Part shown: positions 8,127-20,100 of the stretch, one piece after another | Layout of the letters: each line of letters begins with the position of its first letter | Numbering within the stretch: position 1 is the first letter of the stretch | NCBI RefSeq assembly: GCF_051175385.1 | Contig: NZ_CP195106.1 | Location: 496,001 to 560,000, forward strand | Source of the DNA: Tundrisphaera lichenicola | GTDB taxonomy: Bacteria; Planctomycetota; Planctomycetia; Isosphaerales; Isosphaeraceae | Reading direction: 5' to 3' | DNA length: 64,000 bases | The notes under the pieces: model-generated | What the model was told of the DNA's origin: nothing | Seen by the model: only the letters and a program-made list of their open reading frames with translations | Database searches by the model: none | Program-made: the position numbers and the translations under genes

Positions 8127-10418
8127 TCAGGGCTGGACGTTCCCCCTCGGCCAGTTCAGGTGCCGGGCCAGGAAGGGGAACGTGCCCGATCCTTCGACCT
8201 TGTGGCCTCCGTTGAAATAGGCGATGTCGACCCGGTCGGCCAGGCCTAGGGTGTCGTAGAGCCGCTTGACCTTGGCGAACTCGTAGCCGATCCACTCGTC
8301 GGGGGCGACCCCGTCGCTATGCCCGCGCTCGACCTGGAACGGGCGGGGGGCGATCAGGGCGGCCATCTCGGCGTAATTGAACCGCTCGGCCAGGGCGAAC
8401 TCGTACATGTCGTACTCGATGGTAAACATGTAGCTGAGGCTTCGGTCGAGGTTCGTGTTCTTCACGACCCACTCGTTGAAGTCGCCCGAGCAGATCGAGA
8501 GGCAGTAGCGGTCCAGGATGGCGGGCACCCTCATCGCGGTCTTGCCCCCGTAGGAGAGGCCGTAGAAGGCGATCCGCCCGGGGTCGACCATCGGGAGCCC
8601 GGCAAGCCAGCGGGTCGTCTGGTCGTGCTGGGCCACGATCACCGAGAAGAGGGACTGGCCGATCGGGTTGAGCTTGCGCTGGAGGGTCCGGAATCGGTCC
8701 TTGCCGATATAAGGATTCTGGGGTGCGTAGACGATGTAGCCCCGGTCGGCGAGCTGGGCCCCATAGGCGTTGTAGACCGACTTGATCTTGGGGTCGACCA
8801 CGTCCTCGGGACGCCCTTCCAGCCCGTGCTGGCAGACCACGACGGGCCGGCGTTCCCCCTCCTTCAGGTCTCTGGGCAGGAGCAGGATTCCCGAGGCGAC
8901 CACGTCGGGCAGGACTTCCAGCTCGACCCCGTAGCCGATCCACTTCGGCTCGTCGTAGAGCTTCACCGACCTCGCCGCGATCGGCCCTTCGGGGACCTCG
9001 AGCTTGCCGATCAGGTCTTCGTGGAAGGCCTTGCGATAGGGGGCGAGCGACTTCGCATAAGCCTCGGGCGAGGTCATGTCGGCCTTCGACCAGTAGGCAT
9101 ATCGGCGAAGCTCCGAGGTCCGGATCAGGCCCTGGGTGTAGGCCACCCACTGCCCCAGGATTCGCTTCATCCGGCCTCGGGGGTCGAAATGGGGTCGGAG
9201 GTCGCGGAGGTCCGGGACCTCGGCGGTGGTCGCCCGAGGCTCGATGCCCAAGGCCTTCAAGAAGGGCTCGAGGCCGCCTCCCGGCTCGCCGTCGGTTGTG
9301 GTGAAGGTCATCGTCTCGCGAAGTTTCTCGGGGACGATCGACCCGATCCGCTCGAACTCGCGACGGGCGTCTTCCGGGTGGATCGGCGTGAGCTTGCCGG
9401 AGGCGGCATCGGCCCGGCTTCCACGGGCGGGGGGCGGGCCGTCGTAACCGGGGGCGTCGGAAGCCTCGACCACCAGGGCCCTCGGGGCGACCAGCGCCGC
9501 GGTCTCGGCGTCGCCGAACTCGTTCAGGAGCGTCCAGACGTTCCGGTCGATCGGGCCGGACCAGAGATTTTCCTGGGGCCCGAAGGCCCCGGCCACCCAG
9601 GCGGCATCTATCCTCGGGTCGACCGCCGAGGCGAACAGGGCGATCCTCCCTCCTTCGCCATGCCCGACCACGCCGACCGGCATCCTCGGGACTCCCGGGC
9701 GGACCAGCCAGTCGACCGCCGATCGGACCGTATCCACCTCGTCGCCGATCGGATGCCGGCCGGCCTCGTAAGCCATCCGGTAGAGCCACTCGCGATGCGG
9801 GAGGTTGGTCATCCGGACCGCCGGGTTGCCCGAGAACTCGTCGGTCCGGTCCAGCAGGGTCGGGATCAGGACCCGGCAGCCTTGACGGGCGAGTCGGAGG
9901 GCCAGCCCCGAGCCCGCCCCCGGCGCGAGCCCGGCCAGGGCCTCGGGCGATGACGACCCGTCGGGGACCGCCACCATCGACGCCCGGACCTCCCCCCCCG
10001 GCTCGATCAGGAGCCCCTCGGCCTCGACCCCTTCGACCACGCCCCAACGGACCGCATAGATCGAGACGCCCGACCCCTCGGCCACCCTCGCGGGCGAGTC
10101 GGGGGATGAGACATAGCTGAGCGTTGGGGCGACCCGAGGGTTGTCGGCCGCGATGATCCGGGTCAGCCGCTCGCGATTGGGCTCGACCGATCGGGCGTAG
10201 GCCTCGGGCGAACTCGCATCCACCGACCATCGGTCCTTCCGGCGACCGAAGCTCGCGGCGATCTCGCGGTCGGCGAACCGGTGCAACCCCTCGACCATCA
10301 CCGACGATGGTTCACCCCGATCCATCCACGGGGCCGTCCCGGGGACCGTCTGAGCACGGGCCATCGACGGCGTCAGGATCGCGAGGGTCAGCAGTGTCGG
10401 GGTCAGTCGTCGGAGCAT
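8127..10418 (-). CDS. secreted two-domain alpha/beta hydrolase (acetyl-xylan-esterase / dienelactone-hydrolase like)
   Basis: The 763-residue product has a signal peptide (LTPTLLTLAILTPSMARAQ) and two alpha/beta-hydrolase-like halves. The C-terminal half has the nucleophile elbow GLSYGGK with Ser622 and a late histidine in FNGGHKV, so it looks catalytic. The N-terminal half has the same context, VVGHGEGGRIALFAS, but Gly254 sits where the nucleophile serine should be, so that half is probably not catalytic. The start at 10418 is chosen because the signal peptide begins there; eleven further in-frame residues exist upstream. A 293-base gap separates it from the divergent kinase gene at 10712, so both promoters should lie there. 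It is probably a carbohydrate or peptide esterase. Confidence 0.75.
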   Translation of the reverse strand: MLRRLTPTLLTLAILTPSMARAQTVPGTAPWMDRGEPSSVMVEGLHRFADREIAASFGRRKDRWSVDASSPEAYARSVEPNRERLTRIIAADNPRVAPTLSYVSSPDSPARVAEGSGVSIYAVRWGVVEGVEAEGLLIEPGGEVRASMVAVPDGSSSPEALAGLAPGAGSGLALRLARQGCRVLIPTLLDRTDEFSGNPAVRMTNLPHREWLYRMAYEAGRHPIGDEVDTVRSAVDWLVRPGVPRMPVGVVGHGEGGRIALFASAVDPRIDAAWVAGAFGPQENLWSGPIDRNVWTLLNEFGDAETAALVAPRALVVEASDAPGYDGPPPARGSRADAASGKLTPIHPEDARREFERIGSIVPEKLRETMTFTTTDGEPGGGLEPFLKALGIEPRATTAEVPDLRDLRPHFDPRGRMKRILGQWVAYTQGLIRTSELRRYAYWSKADMTSPEAYAKSLAPYRKAFHEDLIGKLEVPEGPIAARSVKLYDEPKWIGYGVELEVLPDVVASGILLLPRDLKEGERRPVVVCQHGLEGRPEDVVDPKIKSVYNAYGAQLADRGYIVYAPQNPYIGKDRFRTLQRKLNPIGQSLFSVIVAQHDQTTRWLAGLPMVDPGRIAFYGLSYGGKTAMRVPAILDRYCLSICSGDFNEWVVKNTNLDRSLSYMFTIEYDMYEFALAERFNYAEMAALIAPRPFQVERGHSDGVAPDEWIGYEFAKVKRLYDTLGLADRVDIAYFNGGHKVEGSGTFPFLARHLNWPRGNVQP

Positions 10419-10711
10419 GGCGAGGCTCTCGTCCGGAGGGGTGACAAACAACGGTGGGACTGTCCCCCGAGGATCACCTTGCCGGTCTCCGTTCGCAAGG
10501 GGATGGGGCGACCCGTCTGGGAAACGAACTTCCCGCTTTCTCGCGACTGGAACGCGCCTGGAAAAGATGGGTTGCCCGTCGAGGTCCCTAAAACGGATGA
10601 TAGTCTGGTGAATTCAGGAGTGTCCTCCGACCGGACGGTTCGGACTCCCCCCTCTTCCGTCCCGACGTCGGGCCGGCCGACTGGCTTCCCTCTCCGGGTT
10701 CAGGTGATCTC

Positions 10712-11341
10712 ATGGCTGCTGAGCGCAAGTACCGGACCATTCTCCTCTTCGGCATGCCCGGCAGCGGCAAGGGGACGCAGGGTACGGTCCTCGGACAACT
10801 CCCGGATCTGGTCCATATCTCGTGCGGCGACCTCTTCCGGAAGCTCCCCAAGTACGGCACGCTCGGCAAGGAGATCGTCGACTTCACCTCGCAAGGGTTG
10901 CTCGTCCCCGACGACCTGACCGTCCGGATCTGGGAGCGGCACATCAAGATCCTGGAACTCCAGGAGTTCCTGATTCCCGAAATCCACACGCTCATCCTCG
11001 ACGGCCTCCCGAGAAATTACACGCAGGCCGAGCGGCTCGACCACATGCTTGACGTGGTGCAGATCTTCCACCTCAAGATCGCCGACAACGCCAAAGCCAT
11101 GGCGCGTCTCAAGTCGCGAGCCCTCCGGGAGAACCGGCTCGACGACATCAACGACGAGGTCATCCATCGGCGGCTCAAGACCTACTACGACGAGACCTAT
11201 CAGACTCTCAGCTTTTACGATTCCTCGCTGGTCTACGACGTCGACGCCGGTCAGTCGCCCGTCGGGGTCCTCCGCGACATCATCGACCGGATGGCCGTCC
11301 TCCAGCAGCAGCGGGATTCCAAGCGAGTCTCCGTGGTCTGA
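10712..11341 (+). CDS. adenylate kinase-like nucleoside monophosphate kinase
   Basis: The 209-residue P-loop kinase transfers phosphate from ATP to a nucleoside monophosphate. The Walker A loop is GMPGSGKGTQ (residues about 14-23), the NMP-binding motif is LDGLPRNYTQAERLD, where the family usually has DGFPR, and a short LID region lies around RALRENRLDDINDEVIHRRL. The LID lacks zinc cysteines, so it is the short type. The sequence is more divergent than housekeeping Adk, and a second adk elsewhere is likely, so no symbol is assigned. A long nested palindrome occupies the gap to the next gene. Confidence 0.82.
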   Translation: MAAERKYRTILLFGMPGSGKGTQGTVLGQLPDLVHISCGDLFRKLPKYGTLGKEIVDFTSQGLLVPDDLTVRIWERHIKILELQEFLIPEIHTLILDGLPRNYTQAERLDHMLDVVQIFHLKIADNAKAMARLKSRALRENRLDDINDEVIHRRLKTYYDETYQTLSFYDSSLVYDVDAGQSPVGVLRDIIDRMAVLQQQRDSKRVSVV

Positions 11342-11385
11342 TCGGGACAGTCAGGAATGGAGGGCTCAGGACTCAGGACTTTTTC

Positions 11386-11447
11386 CGGTAGGGCAGGGCT
11401 CGCCCTGCGGCAGGCCTGGCCTCGGCAGGGCGAGCCCTGCCCTACCG
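11386..11447. repeat. 23-bp perfect inverted repeat, dispersed palindrome family
   Basis: The arms 11386-11408 and 11425-11447 are perfect complements built on GGTAGGGCAGGGCTCGCCC, with a 16-base loop. They are nested inside a second imperfect inverted repeat of about 20 bases (GGGCTCAGGACT type) at about 11362-11380 and 11546-11562. The core GGGCAGGGCGAGCCCTGC recurs at 30645. It lies in the 239-base gap between the kinase and the OPT transporter. It reads as a dispersed REP-like element rather than a gene-specific regulator. Confidence 0.7.
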
Positions 11448-11580
11448 AATGGTCGTCCCTCCTCGGGCGAACCGGGGGATCGAGACTCTACCCCTTCATG
11501 GCGTCTTCGCGATAAACTCCTGGACTTGAGACCCTAGACCTGAGTCCTCCAGTCCTGAGCCCAGAGGGGAGTCGCGGAGT

Positions 11581-13833
<2,253 letters not shown>

Positions 13834-13926
13834 GGATGAACAGGTCGGGTGGCGTCGAGCTCAGCGAGGCCCACCGGACCGATCGACGACATGCTCTAAC
13901 GAATCCGCCCCGACGGAGACCGCACC

Positions 13927-16014
13927 ATGAATGCTCATCGAAGGATCGCTTGCTTTATCGCGCTGGCCCTGGCCGCGCCGGGAGGGAACGTGCTCGCCGA
14001 CGAAGGGATGTGGGTCTTCGACAAGCTGCCGTTCCGCCACCTCAAGGAGACCTACAACTTCGAGCCGCCGCCGGGCTGGGTCGAGCACCTGTCGTCCTCG
14101 GCCGTCCGGTTCAACAGCGGGGGCTCGGGGTCGTTCGTCTCGGCCGACGGCCTGGTGATGACCAACCACCATGTCGGGGCCGACACGCTCCAGAAGATCA
14201 GCACGAAGGAGAAGGATTACTACAAGACCGGCTTCCACGCCAAGACCCAGGAGGAGGAGGTCCGCGCCCCCGACCTGGAGCTGAACGTGCTGGTCGGGAT
14301 CGAGGACGTGACCGACCAGGTCAACGCGGCGGTCCAGGCCGGGATGGACGACGCGGCGGCCAACACCGCGCGTCGGGGGGCGATGGCGAAGATCGAGAAG
14401 GACTCGCTCGACAAGACCGGGCTCCGGAGCGACGTCGTCACCCTCTACCAGGGGGGCAAGTACGCCCTCTACGTCTTCAAGAAGTACACCGACGTCCGGC
14501 TGGTCTTCGCCCCGGAGTTCGACGCCGCCTTCTTCGGGGGCGACCCCGACAACTTCGAGTACCCCCGATATGACCTGGACGTTGCCTTCTTCCGGGCCTA
14601 CGAGGACGGCAAGCCGGCGAAGCCCAAGCACTTCCTGAAGTGGAGCCCCGCCGGTTCGAAGGAAGGGGAGCTGACCTTCGTGGCGGGCCATCCGGGCCGG
14701 ACCAGCCGGCTCAACACGGTCGCTCACCTGGAATACCTGCGCGATCATTCATTCCCCCTGCTGCTGGACATGCTGCACGACCGCGAGGCGTTCCTCCTCG
14801 AATACGGCAAGCTCGGCCCCGAGCAGTTCCGCCAGTCGAAGGAGGACCTCTTCGGCATCCAGAACAGCCGGAAGGCCCGCGAGGGGGGCTTGAAGGGGCT
14901 GGAAGATCCCGAGCTGATGGGTCGCAAGAAGGCCGACGAGAAGGCGCTCCGCGACCGGATCGAGGCCGACCCCGAGAAGAAGGCCGCCTTCGCCGCGGCC
15001 TGGGACAAGATCGCCGCCTCGAAGAAGGTCTCCGCCGAACTCCTCGAACCGTACAGTTTCCTGGAGCGCGGGTTCGCCTTCGACTCGCACCTGTTCTCGA
15101 TCGCGCGGACGCTGGTCCGGCTCGCCGCCGAGAAGGCCAAGCCGAACGCCGACCGGCTCCGCGAGTACCGCGATTCGGCCCTCGAATCGCTGGAACTCGA
15201 ACTCTTCTCCGAGGCCCCCACCTACCCCGACTTCGAGAAGGCCCGGCTCGCCCGGTCGTTCACCTTCTGGAAGTCGAGGATGCCGGATGATCCGATGGTC
15301 GAGCGAGTCCTGAGGGGCCGGTCCCCCGAGGAAGCCGCCGCCGAGCTCGTCGACGGCAGCCGACTCGCCGACGTCAAGGCTCGCAAGGCCCTGGCCGAGG
15401 GTGGCTTGAAGGCGATCGAGGCCAGCGACGATCCGATGATCAAGCTCGCCCTGGCCGTCGACGCCGATGCCCGAGCCCTCCGCAAGCGGCTCGAAGACGA
15501 GGTAGAGGCGGTCGACACCGTCCAGTACGGCCTGATCGCCAAGGCTCGGTTCGCCGAGCTGGGCGAGTCGACCTATCCCGACGCCACCTTCACCCTCCGA
15601 CTGGCTTATGGAACCGTCAAGCCGGTGGAGATCGACGGCAAGATGATCCCCGCCTACACCACCATGGGCGGGGCCTTCGACCACGCCAAGGCCCACGGCG
15701 ACGAGCCCCCCTATCAGCTCCCGCCGAGCTGGATCGAGGCGAAGAAGGAGAGGAGGCTCCGGCTCGACACCCCGTTCAACTTCATCACGACGGCCGACAT
15801 CATCGGCGGGAACTCCGGGAGCCCGGTCGTGAACCGCAGCAACGAGGTCGTCGGCCTGATCTTCGACGGCAACGTCGACTCGCTCGTCCTCGACTTCGCC
15901 TACGATGACCGGAAGGCCCGAGCCGTCTCGGTCGACTCGCGATCGATCGTCGAGGCGCTCCGCTCGATCTATCAGGCCGAAGGGCTGGTCAAGGAACTGA
16001 CCGGCGGGCAGTGA
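13927..16014 (+). CDS. S46 family dipeptidyl-peptidase (DPP7/DPP11 type)
   Basis: S46 serine peptidases release dipeptides from the N-termini of oligopeptides outside the cytoplasm. The 695-residue product has a signal peptide (ACFIALALAAPGGNVLADE) and the standard opening EGMWVFDKLPF. The catalytic triad regions are visible: TNHHVGA with the His pair at 81-82, an acidic region FFGGDPDNFEYPRYD, and GGNSGSPVVN with Ser630. Most relatives read NHHC, whereas here Val replaces Cys, so a usual disulfide cysteine is absent. The length matches the family. The 3' end overlaps the convergent glycosyltransferase gene by 26 bases. Confidence 0.93.
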   Translation: MNAHRRIACFIALALAAPGGNVLADEGMWVFDKLPFRHLKETYNFEPPPGWVEHLSSSAVRFNSGGSGSFVSADGLVMTNHHVGADTLQKISTKEKDYYKTGFHAKTQEEEVRAPDLELNVLVGIEDVTDQVNAAVQAGMDDAAANTARRGAMAKIEKDSLDKTGLRSDVVTLYQGGKYALYVFKKYTDVRLVFAPEFDAAFFGGDPDNFEYPRYDLDVAFFRAYEDGKPAKPKHFLKWSPAGSKEGELTFVAGHPGRTSRLNTVAHLEYLRDHSFPLLLDMLHDREAFLLEYGKLGPEQFRQSKEDLFGIQNSRKAREGGLKGLEDPELMGRKKADEKALRDRIEADPEKKAAFAAAWDKIAASKKVSAELLEPYSFLERGFAFDSHLFSIARTLVRLAAEKAKPNADRLREYRDSALESLELELFSEAPTYPDFEKARLARSFTFWKSRMPDDPMVERVLRGRSPEEAAAELVDGSRLADVKARKALAEGGLKAIEASDDPMIKLALAVDADARALRKRLEDEVEAVDTVQYGLIAKARFAELGESTYPDATFTLRLAYGTVKPVEIDGKMIPAYTTMGGAFDHAKAHGDEPPYQLPPSWIEAKKERRLRLDTPFNFITTADIIGGNSGSPVVNRSNEVVGLIFDGNVDSLVLDFAYDDRKARAVSVDSRSIVEALRSIYQAEGLVKELTGGQ

Positions 16015-17155
16015 GGGGCGATTTCGAGGACTGCTCATCCGACTCCCTCTCCCAACCGGGAGAGGGAGTCGGAGATGCCGGGGACCTCTGGTTCCGCCGA
16101 CTCGGACCCCGGCACCACCCGGCCCACTCGCCCAGCGACCAGGCGGCCAGCATCGCCAGGGTGATCGGGAGAGAACGGAGGAACGGTCCGAGGTGTCGCC
16201 CGTTCCTGAGCATCGTCGACAGGAGTCGGCCCACCTGGACCGCGAAGATCGCCGGGCCGGCGACCCATCCCGCGAGCCGACCCGCCGTCGAGAGGCCGTC
16301 GGCCCGGAGCTGACCGAACTCGAAGCCGAACCGAAATCGGTCGCCGAACGCCTCGCCGGGGCCGAAATTCCGGACGTGCCGGACGACGGCCCGGTCGACC
16401 GTCCGGACGAGGCCACCTCCCCGGAGGATCGAGGCGAGCAGGGGGGTCTCGTGGACCTCTCCCCCCTCGGTGAGCCGGAGAGCCCATTGACGGTCGACCG
16501 CGAAGTTGTTGCCGGCGAGTCTCGAAGGCGGGGCGGATTGGTCCCCGACTTTTTGGTTATGATCTTCCTCCCTCTCCCCCTGGGAGAGGGTTGGGGTGAG
16601 GGACCCCCGCACGATCGGGAACCGTTCAGAACCTTGCTTTGTGAGCCGTCGAGCAATTGGGAAGACCCTCACCCCAACCCTCTCCCAGGGGGAGAGGGGG
16701 GAATTCGGGGTCGGGTTCTCAAGCTTGTGGGTCACGCTCGACGGGAAAAACGGCGCGTACTCGCAGAAGACGACCGCCCAGTCGATCGCGGAGGCTCGGG
16801 GGTCGTGATCGACCAGGCCCGAGGCGGCCAGGACCCTCGGGTCCTCGAAGGTCGCGAGCCAGGCTTCGACCCATCCCGGATCGACCAGGACCGAATCCTC
16901 GGTGAAGACGACGACCCTCCCTCGCGAGTCCTCCAGCCCGAGGCGTCGGAGCCTCGGGACCCCCGTCCCGGGCGGGGCGGTGATCCATCGAACCCCCGGT
17001 TTCGGGGCCAACCCCGTCGGCCCGAAGGCGGCGACCACGAGGATCTCGGCAACGCCCCCGACCTGCCCGGCCAGCGACTCCAGGAGCCGGTCGACCGAGC
17101 GGGGAGAGTCGGTGGCCGCGATCACGATGCTCAGGTCGGGCGGGCCCCCGATCAT
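15989..17155 (-). CDS. family 2 glycosyltransferase with an in-frame repeat insertion
   Basis: The product is a GT-A fold glycosyltransferase of family 2. It opens with LSIVIAATDSPRSVDRLLES, has FTEDSVLVDPGWVEAW at the acidic metal-binding position, GNNFAVDRQ, and a C-terminal membrane region (about residues 290-340). It totals 388 residues. Between HKLEN and PSRLAGNNF a segment of about 60 residues is encoded largely by an inverted pair of palindromic repeats, and the C-terminal tail (PTPSPGWERE) is also read from a palindrome, so the natural C-terminus may be altered. The ATG overlaps the stop of the upstream 1040-residue gene by four bases. The enzyme may be functional or slowly decaying. 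Confidence 0.75.
   Translation of the reverse strand: MIGGPPDLSIVIAATDSPRSVDRLLESLAGQVGGVAEILVVAAFGPTGLAPKPGVRWITAPPGTGVPRLRRLGLEDSRGRVVVFTEDSVLVDPGWVEAWLATFEDPRVLAASGLVDHDPRASAIDWAVVFCEYAPFFPSSVTHKLENPTPNSPLSPWERVGVRVFPIARRLTKQGSERFPIVRGSLTPTLSQGEREEDHNQKVGDQSAPPSRLAGNNFAVDRQWALRLTEGGEVHETPLLASILRGGGLVRTVDRAVVRHVRNFGPGEAFGDRFRFGFEFGQLRADGLSTAGRLAGWVAGPAIFAVQVGRLLSTMLRNGRHLGPFLRSLPITLAMLAAWSLGEWAGWCRGPSRRNQRSPASPTPSPGWERESDEQSSKSPLTARRSVP
16041..16070. terminator. palindrome at convergent gene ends
   Basis: A perfect 13-bp inverted repeat (GACTCCCTCTCCC and its complement, 4-base loop) lies 26 bases after the S46 stop and inside the 3' end of the opposing glycosyltransferase frame. It shares the CCCTCTCCC / GGGAGAGGG core of the dispersed repeat family. 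It could end transcription from the S46 side; no T-run follows. Confidence 0.4.
16570..16698. repeat. inverted pair of 33-bp palindromic repeats inside a coding gene
   Basis: The 33-base units at 16570-16602 and 16666-16698 are exact reverse complements of each other, and each is itself palindromic (CCCTCTCCCCCTGGGAGAGG core followed by GGGGTGAGGG). The spacer is 63 bases. The total of 129 bases is exactly 43 codons, so the host glycosyltransferase frame is kept. The same pair, with matching spacing, occurs at 28028-28154. Confidence 0.85.
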
Positions 17156-20100
17156 TCGCGGATCGGGATCGGTCGGGAACGGGTGGCCGTCGCGGGCGCC
17201 TCTTCCGGTTGGTCGGTGATGGCCGTGGTCTCGGTCGCGGGCCGGACGGGCCTCCTCCGGGGGCGGACCTGGGCCCGGCTCGTGTCGATCTCGACCGTCT
17301 CGACGATCGGCTCGACCTTCAGGTCGTCGAACTCGCAGGAGTTGTAGCCGGCCATCCCCAGCGTGACGCTCAGGGTCCCGTCGACGGGGACCCTCCGGTA
17401 ATAGACGATCTCGAACCAGTCCCCATCCAGGGCGTCGGGGGTCCGGAACTGGAGCCGCTCGCCGCCGATCGAATCGCGGACGATGAGGCCGCCGGCCCCG
17501 GGCGCGGTCGGGAATTTCATGTGGGCCATCACCGAGATCCGGTAGACCTGCCGGGCTCCCACCTTCACGGATGGGGAGCGGATCGCGACCATCGCGTGGT
17601 CGGCCGGCGGGAGCGAGTCGATGTTCAGGCCCTTCCGGGGGCGGGCGGAGAGGGAGAGGTAGGAGCCATTCTCGGCCTTGTCGGGCCCTCCCTCGTTGAG
17701 CTTGATCGTGGTCTCGACGTCCTCGGATTGGTAGCTCTCCTCGACCCAGCCGCCATCCTTGAGAATCTCGGGATCGTCGAAGTGGCCGCCTTCGATCAGG
17801 TTCTGGCCGAGCCGGCCGGTCCGGATCCAGTCGGCCCAGATCCAGGCCTGGGGGAGCGTCGCGAACGAGGCCAGCGGGGCCGCGACGACGGGCGGGACGA
17901 TCCGGGGCTTCGGCTTCTCCTGCCCCTCGTAGGCCACCGGGCCGCAGGGGAGGTCCTCGTCGTTGAGGATCTTGACGATCTCGTCGTAGGCGGACATGAA
18001 GTGATAACGCATGAGGACCCGGAGCGGGCGGCCGGCGCGTCGGGCCTCGTCCCAGGCGGTCGGGTAATCCTCGCGGGCCAGCGCCGCCCGAGCCGAATTG
18101 ATGAACTCGCCCGACTGGTTGAGCAGGTCGACCGAGTCCTTCTGAGGATGGCGGAGGTCCTGGAGGAGCGAGTCGATCTCGATGACCCAGGCTCGCTGGA
18201 GCTCGGCCTGCTCGATCGCCAGGTTCGCCGCGAGCGGGCGGACCCGGTTGACCGACTGCTCGATCTGATCCTTGAGCTCGACGTTGGTCGTAACCAGGAC
18301 GATCGCGGTGAGACCGAAGTCCTCCAGCGTGATCGAGAGGCCCCCCGGCGCCCGTTTGGAGTCCAGGGGGACGACCCCGCCGGGGCTGATCAGATAGGCA
18401 CGGGCGTCGCTGGCGGCCGGGATCAGGAGCTTGAGGTTATTGAAGGCCCCCTGGGGCGGCTGGAACTGGGCGTACTTCGAGTAATCGGCCAGCATCAGCA
18501 AGGTCCCGCGCCGGTCCTTGGTCGTGATCGCCGCGGCCGTGATGGTCGGGTGCGGGGGGTATTCCTTGGGGGTCGGCGGCTTGTTGATCTGCATGTTGGT
18601 CGTCTGGAACAGGGCGATTGGCTGGGGCGGCGGGGGGTCGGGCTGGTAGGTGTCGACCATCCGGATCGCCTTGTCGGGGTCGCCGAGGATCGGCTCCAGC
18701 AGGTCGATCTCCTCGTTGAGAAGGGCCATCTCGATCATGTTGGGCCGCCCGTGCGCCGCGTTCAGGCCGGAGTCGGCGCGATAGCAAATCCCCCGCATCC
18801 CGGCGGCGATGGCGGCATAGGTGGCCGTCCGGAGCTGCTCGGGCTGGATCCGGGGAGAACCCCAGGCGGGCGGGGCGTCGGTCCCCCAGATCGCCTCGCG
18901 ATAGATCGGCGGCGGCGTGGCCTCCAGGATCGCCCAGAAGAGGGCGTCGGCGTTGCTCCGGGCGGTCAGGGTCCGGCGCTGTTCGAGGAACTGGTACATC
19001 TCTTTCGGGCCTTGCATCGTCGCCCAGGCGGCGGTGGGGATGCCGATGACGTCCAGGTTCTCGGGGATCCTCGAATATTCCGGGAGCATCCCCTCGACGG
19101 TCCCCGTGGTGAACGGAGAGCCGCCGGGCTTCAGCTTGTGGATCGCCAGGTTGGCCTCGCGGATCTTCTTCAGGGTGGCCTTGCGCCGGTCCAGATCGTT
19201 GACGGTCCCGAGGCCCTCACCCAGCGACCAGAAGGCGACGGAGTCGCGGGACGGGAAGGCGGACGCCTCCGAGGCCAGGCGGTCGGGATCGGGCAAGGTC
19301 CGGTCGTCGGGCCCGGTCAACTCGGGGATCAGGAGGAGGCCCGAGGCGACGGACTTCTTGATCCACTCCTCGTCGGCCCCTCGGGGCACGATCTGGACGT
19401 CGGCCCCGAGCCTCCGGAGCTGCGCCGGGTCGACGTCGGGGGCGCGGACGGCGGTGAAGAACCAGGGGAAGCCGTCCTTGGTCAGGCGGTTTCGGTCTAG
19501 CTTGATCCGGGTATTCGCGCCGGGGCGGACCGACTCCAGGGGCTCGCTCGGGCCCCTCGGGCGATCGGCGATGGTCCGGACCGAGGCCCCTCGGGCCGGG
19601 TCGCTCGGCCGAGTGGCCGCGTCGGCGACCGAGGCGTCGACCGGCCCTACGGTCAATTCGTCCAGATAGACCTCGGTCTCCCCCTCGCCCGCGTAGAGGT
19701 TCACGACCAGGCGTTCGAGGTAGGCCCCTTCCAGGCTGACCTTGCGCCGGGTCGAGGACCGGAGGACGCGGGCCTGCTGCTCGATCGCCGGGAGCAGGTC
19801 GGTCAGCTCGAGCTTCTGCCAGCGGTCGGCGTTCTCGAAGGGCTCGCTGGAGATGTGGACGAAGGACGGTCGGCGGGTGTCGGGGTCGACATCGTTCGGG
19901 AGGATCACCCGGCCGATCATCCGGATTCCCGCCCGGTTCGACCGGACGTACAGGCCAACCTTCAGGTCCTCGGTCACGGGGATCTTCGGCAGGGCATAGC
20001 TGAAATAGAGCCCGCCGCCGATCCCGGCCTCGAACTGGAACCCCTCGGACCGGACCCCCTCGTGGGCGGCTCGATTGGTCCGGTCGTGGGAGAAGATCTT

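Noticed and set aside
15989..17155. Calling the glycosyltransferase a pseudogene
   Set aside because: The frame is open throughout and both halves keep motifs; the insertion is an exact multiple of three, so function cannot be excluded.
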